Assembly (NCBI RefSeq): GCF_035917675.1
Contig: NZ_CP109104.1
Coordinates: 6,076,001-6,140,000 of the forward strand
Length of the DNA: 64,000 bases
Direction: 5' to 3'
Source of the DNA: Streptomyces sp. NBC_01775
Lineage (GTDB): Bacteria; Actinomycetota; Actinomycetes; Streptomycetales; Streptomycetaceae
Shown here: positions 47,443-55,904 of the stretch, piece after piece
Layout of the letters: every line of letters begins with the position of its first letter
Position numbering within the stretch: position 1 is the first letter of the stretch
Position numbers and translations under genes: made by a program
The notes under the pieces: generated by a model
Database searches by the model: none
What the model saw: only the letters and a program-made list of their open reading frames with translations
Told to the model about the DNA's origin: nothing

Positions 47443-48573
47443 GTGAGCACGCGGCAAGTCGTTCGCTGGACCGAAGCCGACGAGGAGCGATCCGCCCGCT
47501 GGCGCTCCGAGGACGGAGTGCCGCTGCCGGAACGTACCGTCGTCGCGGACGACCGTACGGTGCCCGGGGCCGCGTACCGACTGGCCGCCGACGGCACAGG
47601 GATGCTGTGGCGCGGCGATTTCCGGAACGCACGCCGACTGCTGCGGGACATGAAGGAACGCGCCGACCGGGCGCTGCGGGAAAGGAAGCTGCCGGAGGCA
47701 CCGGTCGAGGCGTACCGCGCGCACCGCCGGGCGCGGGCTGAGCGGGCGCACACGCTCGGCATGCTGCTGGTGCCGTTCGAGCCCGACGGCGCCGTTGCCC
47801 TCCGCAACGCGCCCGACGTCCAGGAGGCATGCAAGGAGGCGTACGGCTCGGGGGACGAACCGTTCGTCGCTCCGCTCCGGGAGCTGCTGCACCTGATCTG
47901 GGCGCGGGAGGAACGCCGGAAGGGCTTCGAGGTGCCCGCGCTCGGGGACCGTGTCCACCCGCACTACGGCGTCTTCACACCCGTGGGGCGGGGCGAGTAC
48001 ATGGATCTGGTGGCCGAGGCGCCGTTGCCCACACGGACCCTGGCGTTCGACATCGGCACCGGCAGCGGCGTGCTGACGGCGCTGCTGGCCCACCGGGGCG
48101 TCGAGCGGATCGTCGCGACGGACCAGGAGCCGCGTGCCCTGACGTGCGCGCGGGAGAACCTGACCCGGCTGGGCCTGGCCGACCGGGTGGAGTTCCTGCG
48201 GACCGATCTCTTTCCCCCGGGGCGCGCCGGGCTCGTGGTGTGCAACCCGCCGTGGGTTCCGGGGGAGCCGCATTCGCCCGTCGAGCGCGCGATGTACGAC
48301 CCCGACAGCCGCATGCTGCGAGGCTTCCTCGACGGCCTGGCGGCGCATCTGGAGCCGGGTGGCGAGGGGTGGCTGGTGATCTCGGACTTCGCCGAGCACG
48401 TCGGCCTCCGGCCTCGGTCCGAGCTGCTCGCGGCGTTCGGGGCGGCGGGTCTGGAGGTCGTCGCGCGGACGGACATGAGGCCGCGGACTCCCTGGGTCCC
48501 GGACGAGAACGAGCCGTTCCCCGCGGCACGCGCGGCCGAAGTGACCTCTCTCTGGCGTCTCGCCGCCCGCTGA
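47443..48573 (+). CDS. HemK/PrmC-like methyltransferase with N-terminal extension
   Basis: GAGGGAG precedes GTG 47443. The 376-residue protein has a SAM site (TRTLAFDIGTGSGVLTALLA) and the catalytic loop NPPW (LVVCNPPWVPG) of N5-glutamine and related amino-methyltransferases. A helical N-terminal region of about 170 residues precedes it. NPPW/NPPY enzymes methylate amide or amino nitrogens of proteins, nucleobases or small molecules. Cluster context favours a small molecule, but a resistance methyltransferase acting on RNA or protein is possible. Confidence 0.75.
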   Translation: MSTRQVVRWTEADEERSARWRSEDGVPLPERTVVADDRTVPGAAYRLAADGTGMLWRGDFRNARRLLRDMKERADRALRERKLPEAPVEAYRAHRRARAERAHTLGMLLVPFEPDGAVALRNAPDVQEACKEAYGSGDEPFVAPLRELLHLIWAREERRKGFEVPALGDRVHPHYGVFTPVGRGEYMDLVAEAPLPTRTLAFDIGTGSGVLTALLAHRGVERIVATDQEPRALTCARENLTRLGLADRVEFLRTDLFPPGRAGLVVCNPPWVPGEPHSPVERAMYDPDSRMLRGFLDGLAAHLEPGGEGWLVISDFAEHVGLRPRSELLAAFGAAGLEVVARTDMRPRTPWVPDENEPFPAARAAEVTSLWRLAAR

Positions 48574-48659
48574 GACCGGACGGTCCGCAACCACCGCACG
48601 ACGATCACCGCGAGCAGTACGAGGCGGGGCGCGCCCCTGGAGGGCGGAGGGAGGAAACC

Positions 48660-49622
48660 ATGAACGTGCCGAAGTCGCCGCCGCGGCAGGCGCCCACGAC
48701 CACGCACCGGGTGGAATGGAGGGCGTTGCCGCGAGAGGTCCGGCTGGCCCTCGAAGAGCGGCTGGGGTCCCGCGTCGTCGCGTCGGAGACTCAGCACGGG
48801 GGGTTCTCGCCCGGTATGGCCGCCATCGTGACCTGCGCCGACGGGAGCGAGCACTTCATCAAGGCGGTGAACCCCGGCCTCAATCCCGTGTCACCGGGGA
48901 TGTACCGGGAGGAGGCGTCGTACTCCGCCGCGCTGCCGGACGGACTGCCCGTCCCACGTCTCCGCCATGTGCACGATGACGGCGACTGGATCGCGCTCGT
49001 CTTCGACGCCGTCATCGGAAGGACCCCCGACGTCCCGTGGAGCGCGGCGGACGTCCGGCGTCTCCTGGACACGATCCAGGTCCTGGCCGACGCACCGCTC
49101 ACCGGAGACCCGGTCGGTCTGCCTTCCGTTCCGGACCGTCTTGAGTACAGCTTCGGCGCCTACCGCCGGCTGGCGGAGAGGCCGCAGGACCTCACCGCCT
49201 GGGAACGCGGGAACATCGACCGGCTGGTCCCCGCGGCCGAGTCCGCCCTGGAGTTCGTGGCAGGCGATTCCCTCGTGCACCTCGATCTGCGTGCGGACAA
49301 CATCGTCCTGGCCCACGACGGGGGCGCGTACATAGTCGACTGGTCCTGGGCCTCGACGGGTGCCCCCTGGGTGGACGAGGTCTGCTTCCTCGTGAACGTC
49401 GCGACCTACGGGGGGAACGCGGAGCGTTTCCTCACCGCCGACCAGCACCTTGCCTCGGTGCCCCGGGACCACGTCACCGGCTTCCTCGCCGGACTGAGCG
49501 GGATGTGGACGGAGGCCCTCGCCGAACCGGCGCCGCCCGGCCTGCCCACGCTGCGCGCGTTCCAGCGGCTCGAGAGGGACGCCACGCTCGCCTGGGTCCG
49601 AGCCCGTACGGGCTGGAGCTGA
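48660..49622 (+). CDS. APH-fold phosphotransferase
   Basis: GGAGGGAGG lies before ATG 48660. The 320-residue protein has the aminoglycoside-phosphotransferase fold: FIKAVNPGLN (lysine for ATP), the catalytic loop LVHLDLRADNIVLAHDGGAY and VDWSWASTGAPWVDEVCFLV (the DFG-like metal Asp). It may phosphorylate a hydroxyl of the product, as a biosynthetic step or as self-protection. A second APH-fold gene lies 1.6 kb downstream. Confidence 0.85.
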   Translation: MNVPKSPPRQAPTTTHRVEWRALPREVRLALEERLGSRVVASETQHGGFSPGMAAIVTCADGSEHFIKAVNPGLNPVSPGMYREEASYSAALPDGLPVPRLRHVHDDGDWIALVFDAVIGRTPDVPWSAADVRRLLDTIQVLADAPLTGDPVGLPSVPDRLEYSFGAYRRLAERPQDLTAWERGNIDRLVPAAESALEFVAGDSLVHLDLRADNIVLAHDGGAYIVDWSWASTGAPWVDEVCFLVNVATYGGNAERFLTADQHLASVPRDHVTGFLAGLSGMWTEALAEPAPPGLPTLRAFQRLERDATLAWVRARTGWS

Positions 49623-49704
49623 AGACCCCGAACCGTCACCGTCAACGTCACCGAAACCGCCGCCAGGCCCCCGATGGGACACGCATGAACAGGAGATCCG
49701 GTAC

Positions 49705-50571
49705 ATGAGTGAAATCCTCGTCTCCGTCCACGGCAACACCCTCGACGTCCGTACCCAGCTCGTGGTCGTGGACACGGACACGGCCACCGCGCGACGAGCG
49801 CCGTTCGATCTGCCGGACGGGTTCCAGCGGTACATGGGGCTCGCCGTGGACGGCCCGCGGGTATCCGCCCTCGCGGTCTACCTGGACAACCGGACCTCGC
49901 TGGTCACCCTGGACAGGACCGGGGACGGGCCGACGCTCGTACGGCCACTGCCCGGTGTCATGGACGGACACAGCATGCTCGCCGAGGACGGTGACGTCCA
50001 CGCCGTGTCCTCGGGGACGGACGAACTCGTGCGGTTCTCCTTCTCCGAGGACCGTGCGGAACCGGAACCGGAACCGGAGCCGGAACGGCGGACGGTGTGG
50101 CGCGCTAGCGACGAGGAGCGCGACACCCACCACATCAACTGCGTGCTCCGGCTGGACGGGAACATCCTCGTGTCCGCCTTCGGACCCTCGTCCACGGGCT
50201 ACCGGCGCCACGCCATGGACGGCTACATCTTCGACGTGACGGACAACCGGCCGGTGCTCACCGGGGTCGCGCAGCCCCATTCCGTCACGGTACGCGAAGG
50301 CCTCCTGTACTACTGCGCATCCGGTACCGGGGAATTCCGCTCGGAAAAAGGCACCGTCATCGCCCTCGACGGCTATCTCCGTGGCGCATGCTGGCTCTCC
50401 GACGACCTCGTGTGCATCGGCACCAGCGCCGGGCGTGCCAAGGACAGGAAGAGCCATTCCGCTCGCGAGGACTGCGCCGTGTGGATCGTCGACGTGACCT
50501 CCGGCGCCGTGGTGAGCCGTATTCCCATGGGGCGGTTCGGCCCTGAGATATACGACATCGTCCTTTTGTGA
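49705..50571 (+). CDS. TIGR03032/DUF4915-like beta-propeller protein
   Basis: AGGAG precedes ATG 49705. The 288-residue protein has beta-propeller features with no signal peptide: RYMGLAVDGPRVSALAVYLD, DTHHINCVLRLDGNILVSAF, GVAQPHSVTVREGLLYYCAS and GYLRGACWLSDDLVCIGTSA. These repeats match the TIGR03032 type often seen with glycosyltransferases and other sugar-modifying genes. A Glu-Pro repeat (EPEPEPEPE, about residues 119-127) is inserted in one blade. Catalytic role unknown. Confidence 0.7.
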   Translation: MSEILVSVHGNTLDVRTQLVVVDTDTATARRAPFDLPDGFQRYMGLAVDGPRVSALAVYLDNRTSLVTLDRTGDGPTLVRPLPGVMDGHSMLAEDGDVHAVSSGTDELVRFSFSEDRAEPEPEPEPERRTVWRASDEERDTHHINCVLRLDGNILVSAFGPSSTGYRRHAMDGYIFDVTDNRPVLTGVAQPHSVTVREGLLYYCASGTGEFRSEKGTVIALDGYLRGACWLSDDLVCIGTSAGRAKDRKSHSAREDCAVWIVDVTSGAVVSRIPMGRFGPEIYDIVLL

Positions 50572-50640
50572 CGAGGGAGGGGCCGATCATGTCCTCGCAC
50601 CGGGAAAGCGGTCTCGTGGAATTCCGGGGAGGTACGCCCC

Positions 50641-51258
50641 ATGGGCATGCGCGCGGCCGATGACGCCGAGCCGCCGTCGGCGACGTTCTCCAGGGCGTAT
50701 TTCGACGGTCGCTACGCCCGCGACCCCGACCCCTGGGGAATGGCGACCAAATGGTACGAGCGGCGCAAGTACGCCGTGACGCTCGCGGCGCTGCCGCGGG
50801 CGGGCTACCGCGACTGCTTCGAACCCGGCTGCGGGACAGGCGAACTCACCCGCCTATTGGCTCCGCGCTGCGAGCGTCTGCTGGCCGTCGACTTCGCCGA
50901 ATCGGCCGTGGGATCGGCCCGTTCAGCCGTGAGCGAGTTCGCCCACGTCGAGGTCCGGCAGGCCACGCTGCCGGAGGACCTGCCCGACGGACGCTACGAC
51001 CTCGTCGTCGTCAGCGAGATCCTGTACTACCTCTCCGGTGACGACCTCAAGGTGACGCTGGACGGCCTTCTCGGACGGCTGGAGGCCGGCGGCGACCTCG
51101 TCGTGGTCCACTGCCGGGCTTCCGACCGCCGCCACGGCTACGACGGATTCAACGTGCACTCGTCGGTCGCGTCGCGGCCGGAACTGGAGAGCCTGGTGCA
51201 CCACGAGGACGAGGAATTCGTGCTGGACGTCTTCCGCCGGTCCGGAGAGTGCCCGTGA
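50641..51258 (+). CDS. NodS-like SAM-dependent methyltransferase
   Basis: GGGGAGG lies 8 nt before ATG 50641. The 205-residue protein begins FSRAYFDGRYARDPDPWGMA, then KWYERRKYAVTLAALPRAGY and FEPGCGTGELTRLLAPRC (SAM site), followed by DLVVVSEILYYLSGDDL. This is the pattern of NodS-type N-methyltransferases, which methylate the free amine of a deacetylated glucosamine. Together with the PIG-L deacetylase it suggests N-methylation of an unmasked amino sugar. Its stop overlaps the next start. Confidence 0.85.
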   Translation: MGMRAADDAEPPSATFSRAYFDGRYARDPDPWGMATKWYERRKYAVTLAALPRAGYRDCFEPGCGTGELTRLLAPRCERLLAVDFAESAVGSARSAVSEFAHVEVRQATLPEDLPDGRYDLVVVSEILYYLSGDDLKVTLDGLLGRLEAGGDLVVVHCRASDRRHGYDGFNVHSSVASRPELESLVHHEDEEFVLDVFRRSGECP

Positions 51259-52061
51259 CCTCCACACTTCCGCTCACGCAATGGGCCGAACTGCCCGCCG
51301 AGGTACGGGAAGCGGTCGAGGAACGCGCCGGGCCGGTCACCGAAGCGGAGCACCTGGACTTCGGCGAGGGCGCCGAGCTGGCCTCGATCCTGACCACCCC
51401 GGACGGGAAGGTGTTCGCCAAGGGCACCTTCATCGACGGCCCGCTGGCACCGCGCCTCGACAGCGAGGCCAGGATCAACCCCCGGGTGGCACGGCTGGCC
51501 CCCCGGCTCCTGTGGCGGGTGGCGGCCGGAAAGTGGCTCGTCGCCGGATTCGCGTACGTGCCGGGCAGGCACGCGGACTACTCGCCCGGTTCCCCCGACC
51601 TGGACAGACTGGCCGAAGCGGTGGCGGTGCTCCAGGACCTGCCCTGCCCGGACCAGGTGACCTGGCGGGTCGAGCGGCGCTGGTCGGGGTTCACGGACCA
51701 GGCGCATGTGATGACGGGCGAGGCCCTGGTCCACAAGGACCTGAACCCCCGTAACGTCCTCATCACCGAGGAGCGCGCGTACGTCGTCGACTGGGCCACG
51801 CCGTGCAGGGGAGCGGCATGGGTGGAACCCGCCCTGCTGGTACCGAGGCTGGTCGGGCACGGACACAGCCCCCGGGAGGCGGAGGAGTGGGTGGCGCAGT
51901 TCCCGTCCTGGAGCCGCGCGACGGCCGGGGCGCTGGACGTGTTCGCAGACGCGGAGGCCCGCAAACGGCAGTGGCTGGCCTCGGAGTGGCCGCTGCCCCG
52001 CCAGCTACAGAATGCCAAAGGAGCCTGGAAATGGGCCCGTTGGCGGTCTCTTCGCCGCTAG
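51255..52061 (+). CDS. APH-fold phosphotransferase
   Basis: GTG 51255 overlaps the preceding stop (GTGA). The 268-residue protein has the kinase-like fold: KVFAKGTFIDGPLAP (ATP-binding lysine region), LVHKDLNPRNVLITEERAYV (catalytic loop with Asp and Asn) and VDWATPCRGAAWVEPALLV (metal Asp). It is clearly related to, but not a duplicate of, the first APH-like protein. It ends the cluster; the type IV secretion gene begins 182 nt later. Confidence 0.85.
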   Translation: MTSTLPLTQWAELPAEVREAVEERAGPVTEAEHLDFGEGAELASILTTPDGKVFAKGTFIDGPLAPRLDSEARINPRVARLAPRLLWRVAAGKWLVAGFAYVPGRHADYSPGSPDLDRLAEAVAVLQDLPCPDQVTWRVERRWSGFTDQAHVMTGEALVHKDLNPRNVLITEERAYVVDWATPCRGAAWVEPALLVPRLVGHGHSPREAEEWVAQFPSWSRATAGALDVFADAEARKRQWLASEWPLPRQLQNAKGAWKWARWRSLRR

Positions 52062-52243
52062 ACTCCCGTCCGACTCCCCTCGCCGGTTGCTGAGACGTGT
52101 GCGGGTGCAGATCTCCTGGATCTCCTCGTACCGGTACGCCGCCACAGGCAGAGCACCTCTTTCGTCCTCGCCGGTCATCCCCGGATCTCCGGTCCTCGGC
52201 GGCGAGCGGGGCGTCCCACCTTGAAGAGAGAGGTATCAACGGG

Positions 52244-54223
52244 GTGTCCAAGAGCGCGAAAGGCAAGTCCGGCGCCGACATACCGGCCCACGCGTGGTCG
52301 ACGGATGAGATGTTCGGCGCGGGTGCGGTCTTCCTGCTGGCCATGGCCTGGGTGCTGGGCGCGCTGGCCTGGGCGGCGGGCGGACTTGCCGCACTGGTCA
52401 CGAACGGCGCCTGGCCCGGCCAGGCCCTTTCCTCATCGTTCTTCCTGCTCATTCATCTGGCCCTGAACTGGGACGCACGCGCACTCGCGTGGCCTGCCGC
52501 CGACCGGCCGCTGCTGGGGCCCGACTGGCTGTTCTGGACGGTTTACGCCGTCCTGGTCCTCATCGTGGGGACCGTGGTGAAAAGGACGATCTCCTGGGTT
52601 TTCCGGATACTGGGCGAGCGGCGCCGTTCGCGGCACGTCAACGTCCGTCAGGCGCAGCGCGACAACTCGGTCGTCTGGGGCGGCACCAGCGATGTCGAAT
52701 CCCTCGTGGTCCCGGACAGGAACGCTCTCTCCGGGCGTGTCTACCTGGGGGAGATGGCCGACAACCCCGCCGCCCGGCTGGCGACTTCGCGATACACGTC
52801 GATCGCGGTCATCGCACCCACGGGTTCGTCAAAGACGGTGAAGTACGTCGTGCCGACCATTCTGACCTGGCCCGATGCCGTATTCGTCACGTCCACGAAG
52901 AACGACATCGCGGACCTGACCCTGAACTTCCGTGCCGAGACGCTCGGCCGGCCGGTCTATATCTTCGACCCCACGGGAGAATGGCCGGAGGAGCAGCGCA
53001 AATATCTGTGCGCGTGGTCACCGCTCATGGCGATCCAGGATTATGCCGACGCCGACAAGGTCGCCCAGTGGCTCTCCGAGGCGGCGGTCGAGAACAGCAA
53101 CGCGGATGCGAAGGCACGCTTCTGGATCAACCTCACGCAGATCGCCATGGGGCCCATGCTGTGGATCGCCAGGAAGAGCAACAAGACGATGCTGGACGTG
53201 GCGGACTGGATCGGCTACCAGAATTTCGAAGAGGTGGAGAGACTCTTCGACGTGTACGAGAGCGGATCCCTGGACCAGTCCGCGAAAGAGGACCTCGCGG
53301 TGGCCCGCCGCGGGCTGTTCGCCACCCAGCAGCGCGACAAGATGACACGCTCCGGGATCTTCTCCAACGCGGACTTCATCCTGAAGCCGTTCCTTTCCGC
53401 GCAGATGGCACCCACGACGGACATCAGATTCGACGACGAGGGCAATCCCTACAGCCCCTTCGGGCTCCGGATCCTGGACGTCGAGCGCGTCCTCGACGAG
53501 GGCGGCACCATCTATGCCATCAGCGACGAGGAGGAACAGGAAATGTTGCGCCCTGTCTTCCAGTCCGTGGCGCAGTCCTACCTCCGGGCCTGCCGGAAGC
53601 GGCAGCGGCGCCAGGGCGCCGGTCCGCTGATGAACCCTCCGCTGCTCCTGCTGGAGGAAGCAGCCAACGTCGCCCCGCTGCCGACCCTCGACAAGATGGC
53701 CGCGACCTACCGGGGGTTCGGCATCGTCATCATGTCCATCTGGCAGGACGAGGCGCAGGTGTCGACGATCTACGACACCCGGGCCCCCACGGTCCTGGGC
53801 AACCACACCACCCGGCTCTACCTGCCCGGGTCCTCCGACGACACGACGCTGGACCGGCTCTCCCGGCTCATCGGTGACCAGTCCGTCGCACTGACCAGAT
53901 TCGGATACACGCACCACGAAGGGCACCAGCGGATCACGGCCCAGGAGGGCGCCGAGGACGTCCGGCTCGCCCCCATCGACTATCTGCGTACGCTCCCGAA
54001 GGACGTCGCGATCGTCCTGTCCGGCAACCTGCCGCCCATCAAGGTGTCGGCGACACCCTGGTTCAAGGACCCGGAGATGCGCGCGCGCATCGGGCCCGAG
54101 ATGTGCGAGAAGTACGACCGTGCCTTCGGCGAAGCCCAGTCGGGTGCCGCCCCGGCACCGAGCGGGGCCGCGTACCTCGCGACGCCCGCCCCCCGGCGGT
54201 TCCGCAAGCGGTCGCAGCCGTAG
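52244..54223 (+). CDS. VirD4/TraG-type coupling ATPase
   Basis: The start GTG 52244 has AGAGAGG about 12 nt upstream. The 659-residue protein has two N-terminal membrane segments (AVFLLAMAWVLGALAWAAGG and WLFWTVYAVLVLIVGTVV). The RecA-like ATPase follows, with Walker A IAPTGSSKTVKYVVPTILTW, Walker B LLLLEEAANVAPLPTLDKM and the TraG motif GFGIVIMSIWQDEAQVSTIY. This is the type IV coupling protein that recruits substrates to the secretion channel. It heads the T4SS-like locus, but two minus-strand genes and a third separate it from the rest. Confidence 0.9.
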   Translation: MSKSAKGKSGADIPAHAWSTDEMFGAGAVFLLAMAWVLGALAWAAGGLAALVTNGAWPGQALSSSFFLLIHLALNWDARALAWPAADRPLLGPDWLFWTVYAVLVLIVGTVVKRTISWVFRILGERRRSRHVNVRQAQRDNSVVWGGTSDVESLVVPDRNALSGRVYLGEMADNPAARLATSRYTSIAVIAPTGSSKTVKYVVPTILTWPDAVFVTSTKNDIADLTLNFRAETLGRPVYIFDPTGEWPEEQRKYLCAWSPLMAIQDYADADKVAQWLSEAAVENSNADAKARFWINLTQIAMGPMLWIARKSNKTMLDVADWIGYQNFEEVERLFDVYESGSLDQSAKEDLAVARRGLFATQQRDKMTRSGIFSNADFILKPFLSAQMAPTTDIRFDDEGNPYSPFGLRILDVERVLDEGGTIYAISDEEEQEMLRPVFQSVAQSYLRACRKRQRRQGAGPLMNPPLLLLEEAANVAPLPTLDKMAATYRGFGIVIMSIWQDEAQVSTIYDTRAPTVLGNHTTRLYLPGSSDDTTLDRLSRLIGDQSVALTRFGYTHHEGHQRITAQEGAEDVRLAPIDYLRTLPKDVAIVLSGNLPPIKVSATPWFKDPEMRARIGPEMCEKYDRAFGEAQSGAAPAPSGAAYLATPAPRRFRKRSQP

Positions 54224-54293
54224 GGAAGCGGTAGCGGTCGTAGGGCTCGCGAGGAGCCGTGCGGCGGACGGCGGCCCGGGGCGCGGCGCGCGC

Positions 54294-54363
54294 GTCGGAA
54301 CCGGGCCGTCGGAACCGGGCCGTCGGAACCGGGCCGTCGGAACCGGGCCGTCAGAACTGGGCC
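54294..54363. repeat. five tandem 14-nt units between convergent genes
   Basis: GTCGGAACCGGGCC is repeated four times without change from 54294 to 54349. A fifth, diverged unit (GTCAGAACTGGGCC, 54350-54363) carries the stop codon and last codons of the minus-strand phosphatase-like gene. So the array seems to have grown out of the 3' end of that gene. Confidence 0.9.
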
Positions 54364-55154
54364 GTCAGCCCCGCAGCGTCCAGCAGATAGGCGGTCATCG
54401 GAGCGTAGAACCTCGGGCTGGTCACGTGATCGTCCAGCGGGACCACCACCTGGAGCGTGCCCTCGGCCTCGCCGAGGAACAGGGCCGGGTCGTTGCAGTC
54501 CGCGTATCCCACCGCGTCGACGCCGCGCTGCCCCGCGCACCCCGCCCAGCCGTGGTCGGCGACCACCAGATCGGGCAGGGGCCGCCCGTCCAGGGCAAGC
54601 CGGTCCAGGACCGCAGCCATGGGGGCGGGGGAGTGGGTGTGCCGCAGCCTGGCGCGGCGCTCCAGCATGGCCACGTCGCAGAACTGGGAGACGGTCCCCT
54701 CCTCCCCGAGGTGCAGGTCCTCCGGGACCTCGACGATCTCGCACCCGGCGGCGTGCAGCGCCGAGGCCGTGGCGCTGTGCACCTCCAGCAGCCCGCCGGG
54801 GTGGCCCGTGGCGAACAGCACCCGCTCCTGTGCCTCGGCCGCCTTCCGCAGCACGGCCGCCAGCCGGTCCAGCGCGCCGACCGTCAGTTCCGGGTCGATG
54901 GTGTCCTGCCCGGAACGGTGCCGGGGATCGCCGCTCACCCCACACCGCTCCGCCATGACGGCCAGCACGTCCAGTTCGTCGGCCCAGCGGTCGCCCAGCT
55001 CCAGGCCGAGCCAGAAGTACCGGTCGCCGCCCGCCAGTTCGCGGTAGTGGGAGAGGTTGTTCTCCCGGGGGGTGGCGACATCGCCCGCGATGCGGGTACG
55101 GACGAGGTGGTCGATCAGCTCGGCACGGCTGGGCACGGTGCTGGGTATGGGCAT
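54351..55154 (-). CDS. phosphatase-like protein of a Streptomyces-type family
   Basis: I chose ATG 55152-55154 (MPIPSTVPSRAELIDHLVRT); an ATG three codons earlier is equally possible and neither has a clear ribosome site. The 267-residue protein has conserved-looking blocks RIAGDVATPRENNLSHYREL, GDRYFWLGLELGDRWADELD, RVLFATGHPGGLLEVH and LVVADHGWAGCAGQRGVDAV, then GYADCNDPALFL. Homologues in Streptomyces are annotated as phosphatases, but the reaction is not established. Context with the secretion genes is probably incidental. Confidence 0.7.
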   Translation of the reverse strand: MPIPSTVPSRAELIDHLVRTRIAGDVATPRENNLSHYRELAGGDRYFWLGLELGDRWADELDVLAVMAERCGVSGDPRHRSGQDTIDPELTVGALDRLAAVLRKAAEAQERVLFATGHPGGLLEVHSATASALHAAGCEIVEVPEDLHLGEEGTVSQFCDVAMLERRARLRHTHSPAPMAAVLDRLALDGRPLPDLVVADHGWAGCAGQRGVDAVGYADCNDPALFLGEAEGTLQVVVPLDDHVTSPRFYAPMTAYLLDAAGLTAQF

Positions 55155-55216
55155 GGGGTCCATTGTCGCGTCCGCGTCCGCGGGAATGTGGCGTACCCGG
55201 GGTGGCGGCGGCCCGG

Positions 55217-55846
55217 TTACTGCTTGGCGCGCAGCTCGTCCAGCCGGGTCCGCAGGTTCCTGACCACCTTGCTGTCCTCGCCCTCGGTCGCGACGAGCAT
55301 GGCCAGCACATCCGCCCCGGTGCTGAGTTTCTCCTGTGGGTCTGTGACGGATGCCCATGTGAACAGGGCCCGCCGCGCCGAGGCGCGGGTGAGCGAGTGG
55401 TGGTGCCCGACCACCGCCGCCTGGAGGCCGGAGGTGTGCAGATACCAGCGGGTAGCCGTGGCGTGATCCTCCATCAAGTGGGCGAGCCAGCCCCGCAACT
55501 CGCGCATATTGATGGTGTGCGAGTGTGCCGGGCCGAACTCGGCGGTGATCTGCTGGTCCAGTTGTTCCGCTTCGATGGCGGCCCGCGCCACGTGTGCCGG
55601 GTCCCTTGTCCGAAACGCGGTGGTAACCCTCGCCACGCGCTTGCTGTACTTCGCCGGAGGCGGTTCGGGCATGGATTGTGCGCGTTGCCGTGCTTTCGGC
55701 CCTGGCCCCAGCTCAGGCAGTGGCCCGGCCGCGGTCAGCCGCGCCGCTTGCTCAGCCGTCGGCAAAGGCGAGATCTGGGGTGCGGTGAAGTCCCAGAAGG
55801 CCGGGCTGACAGTGCCCCACGGGGCGAACGTCGCCTCTTCGTCCAT
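55217..55846 (-). CDS. hypothetical protein of the T4SS-like locus
   Basis: The start ATG 55844-55846 gives a 209-residue protein (MDEEATFAPWGTVSPAFWDF) and removes an upstream extension with non-coding character. The second half is helical with TPR-like spacing (RELRGWLAHLMEDHATATRW, then HHHSLTRASARRALFTWASV), ending VVRNLRTRLDELRAKQ. No catalytic motif is visible. It lies downstream of the lytic transglycosylase gene on the same strand and may belong to the same transcript. Confidence 0.6.
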   Translation of the reverse strand: MDEEATFAPWGTVSPAFWDFTAPQISPLPTAEQAARLTAAGPLPELGPGPKARQRAQSMPEPPPAKYSKRVARVTTAFRTRDPAHVARAAIEAEQLDQQITAEFGPAHSHTINMRELRGWLAHLMEDHATATRWYLHTSGLQAAVVGHHHSLTRASARRALFTWASVTDPQEKLSTGADVLAMLVATEGEDSKVVRNLRTRLDELRAKQ

Positions 55847-55904
55847 GATTGCTTCGCATCGTCCGTTCGGTACTGGTCTCAAGTCCGCGCCATGGCTCAC
55901 CAGG

